Assembly: GCA_022573485.1 (NCBI GenBank)
Contig: JACZTW010000220.1
Coordinates: 1 to 6,544, forward strand
Reading direction: 5' to 3'
Length of the DNA stretch: 6,544 nucleotides
From: Planctomycetota bacterium
Lineage (GTDB): Bacteria; Planctomycetota; Phycisphaerae; UBA1845; CAIVHJ01
How positions within the stretch are numbered: the first letter of the stretch is position 1; the number at the start of each line of letters is the position of its first letter. The position numbers and the translations under genes were made by a program. Positions 5,737 through 6,544 of the stretch are shown here, piece by piece. The notes under the pieces are model-generated. The model saw only the letters and a program-made list of their open reading frames with translations. It made no database searches and was not told the origin of the DNA.

Positions 5737-5756
5737 CCGTGGCCTGAAGGCCACGG
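5737..5756. repeat. REP-like hairpin 2 (TGAA loop), perfect 8-bp stem
   Basis: CCGTGGCC and GGCCACGG pair perfectly around TGAA. It lies 25 bases past the stop of the minus-strand tRNA-binding gene, so it can cap both converging transcripts. The GGCCTGAAGGCC core is a pattern I recall from intergenic repeats of planctomycete genomes. That recollection is unverified here. Confidence 0.7.
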
Positions 5757-5781
5757 CTCAGTAGGCATGTGAGACGGGATG

Positions 5782-6135
5782 CTAGCTGACACTGCTGCCG
5801 GGGGCGATGTCGGCCTCGGTGGTGAGCAGAATGACCTGGGAGTGATCTTCAGTGCCGGCTGCCAGCAGCATGCCCTGGCTGAGTTCGCCGCGGACCTTGC
5901 GCGGAGCAAGGTTGGCGACCACCACGATGTTCTTGCCCACCAGTTGCTCGACCGTGTAGTGCCCGCGCAGGCCGGCGCAGAGCTGACGCTGCTCGCTGCC
6001 CAGATCGATCTTGAGCAGGAACAACCGATCTGCATTGGGGTGCTCGATGGCTTCAACGATCTTGGCGATCCGAAGATCGAGCTTGTGGAAGTCCTCGAAA
6101 AGAACAACGTCCGGCTTGGGCGGCATTTCCGGCAT
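5782..6135 (-). CDS. Stand-alone tRNA-binding domain protein (MetG C-terminal / MetRS beta-type)
   Basis: The 117-residue protein is entirely one OB-fold tRNA-binding domain of the MetG C-terminal/EMAP-II/Arc1p type. FEDFHKLDLRIAKIVEA (13-29) opens the domain, followed by HPNADRLFLLKIDLG (32-46), GLRGHY (55-60), LVGKNIVVVANLAPRKVRGELSQGMLLAA (65-93) and the closing hydrophobic strand VILLT. In many bacteria this domain forms the C-terminal end of methionyl-tRNA synthetase and aids dimer formation and tRNA binding. Free-standing copies are often annotated as a MetRS beta subunit. No catalytic HIGH or KMSKS motif is present, so it cannot aminoacylate alone. Start chosen: ATG at 6135, with GAGGA eight bases upstream and a good promoter 40-70 bases upstream. 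ATG at 6126 is an alternative. Convergent with lpxB and divergent from the mannose-6-phosphate isomerase gene. It could serve a detached MetRS, or be a CsaA-like chaperone (less likely). Confidence 0.9.
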   Translation of the reverse strand: MPEMPPKPDVVLFEDFHKLDLRIAKIVEAIEHPNADRLFLLKIDLGSEQRQLCAGLRGHYTVEQLVGKNIVVVANLAPRKVRGELSQGMLLAAGTEDHSQVILLTTEADIAPGSSVS

Positions 6136-6173
6136 GGCCTTCGTCCTCAAAGAGCGTGTACGATCCCGGGGCA

Positions 6174-6202
6174 ACTATACGTTCCGCCCGCCACGCTGAC
6201 AA
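6174..6202 (-). promoter_or_regulatory. Good sigma-70-type promoter of the tRNA-binding domain gene
   Basis: On the minus strand TTGTCA (6202-6197) and TATAGT (6179-6174) each match consensus at 5 of 6 positions with an ideal 17-base spacer. Transcription would start near 6167, about 32 bases before the ATG at 6135, leaving room for the GAGGA ribosome site. This is the strongest promoter match in the window, and it shows that the short gene is a transcription unit of its own. Confidence 0.65.
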
Positions 6203-6214
6203 GCTTGACCGCGA

Positions 6215-6240
6215 GCGTGTGTTGCGACACACTGACACGC
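6215..6240 (+). promoter_or_regulatory. Nested inverted repeats before the mannose-6-phosphate isomerase gene
   Basis: GTGTGT (6217-6222) pairs with ACACAC (6227-6232) around TGCG. Alternatively GCGTGT (6215-6220) pairs with ACACGC (6235-6240). The two stems exclude each other and end one base before the GGGAG ribosome site at 6241-6245. They could shape a leader RNA or form an operator. The role is unknown. Confidence 0.3.
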
Positions 6241-6253
6241 GGGAGTTGCCGAC

Positions 6254-6544
6254 GTGGATGTTCATCCGCTCATCTTCGAGCCGATCTTCAAGCGCCGCAT
6301 TTGGGGCGGCGAGCGCCTGCGCCATGTCTTCGGCAAGGACATTCCCGCAGATCAACCGATCGGCGAATCGTGGGAACTGGCCGACCTGCCCGAAGACAAG
6401 TCCGTCGTGGCGGTCGGGCCCGCCGCCGGCAAGCGAATCGACGAGCTGGTTCGCCAATGGGACCGGGCGCTCACCGGCCGCGCGCCGCTGTTCCAAGGTT
6501 CGTTCCCCCTTTTGATCAAGTTCCTCGATGCCCAGCAAGACCTC
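6254..6544 (+). CDS. manA: Type I mannose-6-phosphate isomerase, N-terminal part (cut by window edge)
   Basis: This zinc enzyme interconverts mannose-6-phosphate and fructose-6-phosphate, linking glycolysis to GDP-mannose supply for surface sugars. The 97 visible residues show the family opening: PLIFEPIFKRRIWGG (5-19), PIGESWELADLP (35-46) and SFPLLIKFLDAQQDL (83-97). The window stops just before the zinc-ligand segment, usually SVQVHP, so the metal site is unseen. Start chosen: GTG at 6254. An in-frame stop at 6233-6235 leaves no other usual start before the motifs, and GGGAG lies eight bases upstream. The nearby ATG at 6258 is out of frame. Divergent from the tRNA-binding domain gene across a 118-base gap; no clear promoter of its own was found (TTGACC at 6205-6210 lacks a -10). 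The symbol is by family. The Bacillus-type and E. coli-type subgroups cannot be fully separated here. Confidence 0.92.
   Translation, partial: MDVHPLIFEPIFKRRIWGGERLRHVFGKDIPADQPIGESWELADLPEDKSVVAVGPAAGKRIDELVRQWDRALTGRAPLFQGSFPLLIKFLDAQQDL

Noticed and set aside
6156..6515. Plus-strand open frame of 119 codons overlapping manA
   Set aside because: Wrong frame relative to the clear mannose-6-phosphate isomerase motifs. Ser/Arg-rich shadow.
6053..6538. Minus-strand open frame of 161 codons at the right edge
   Set aside because: It is opposite the manA start and overlaps the tRNA-binding gene and its promoter. No domain is visible.

Overview
The window looks like ordinary chromosomal housekeeping sequence from a GC-rich, Gram-negative-type bacterium. 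LpxB implies lipid A and therefore an outer membrane. Planctomycetota is my best guess for the lineage. The reasons are the MEKRAxxEAxxGRI stretch after the EF-Ts N-terminal domain, a free-standing MetG C-terminal domain, and GGCCTGAAGGCC-type hairpins between genes. This is an impression from remembered family patterns, not a search result.

Left part (1-4163, all genes on the minus strand). In transcription order these are rpsB (ribosomal protein S2, TTG start), tsf (EF-Ts), pyrH (UMP kinase), a PAP2-superfamily membrane phosphatase or transferase, and the N-terminal half of a threonine aldolase that leaves the window at base 1. The rpsB-tsf-pyrH order is the widespread bacterial translation/UMP-kinase cluster. 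The usual next gene, frr, is absent, and the PAP2 gene follows after a 98-base gap. Visible RNA-structure candidates are an inverted repeat in the rpsB leader, a long hairpin between rpsB and tsf, and a small hairpin plus a dyad between pyrH and the PAP2 gene.

Middle (4164-4463). This is a divergent control region of about 300 bases. It holds a plausible minus-strand promoter for rpsB and a TATATT box immediately before lpxB on the plus strand.

Right part (4464-6544). lpxB (lipid-A-disaccharide synthase) on the plus strand converges on a short minus-strand gene for a free-standing MetG C-terminal tRNA-binding domain. The 115-base gap between them holds two REP-like hairpins of the same family in opposite orientation, plus a near-copy of a GC palindrome that lies inside the end of lpxB. 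The tRNA-binding gene has the best-looking promoter of the window. It is divergent from a GTG-started type I phosphomannose isomerase gene that runs off the right edge.

Together the genes cover translation (S2, EF-Ts, MetG-type domain), pyrimidine nucleotide supply (PyrH), envelope lipid and sugar metabolism (LpxB, PAP2, mannose-6-phosphate isomerase) and amino-acid metabolism (threonine aldolase). I see no tRNA, rRNA, CRISPR array, transposase, phage gene or toxin-antitoxin pair, and no convincing undescribed multi-gene system. The points worth a second look are the repeat pair, unusual residues in PyrH and LpxB, the missing frr, and the leader and intergenic RNA structures.
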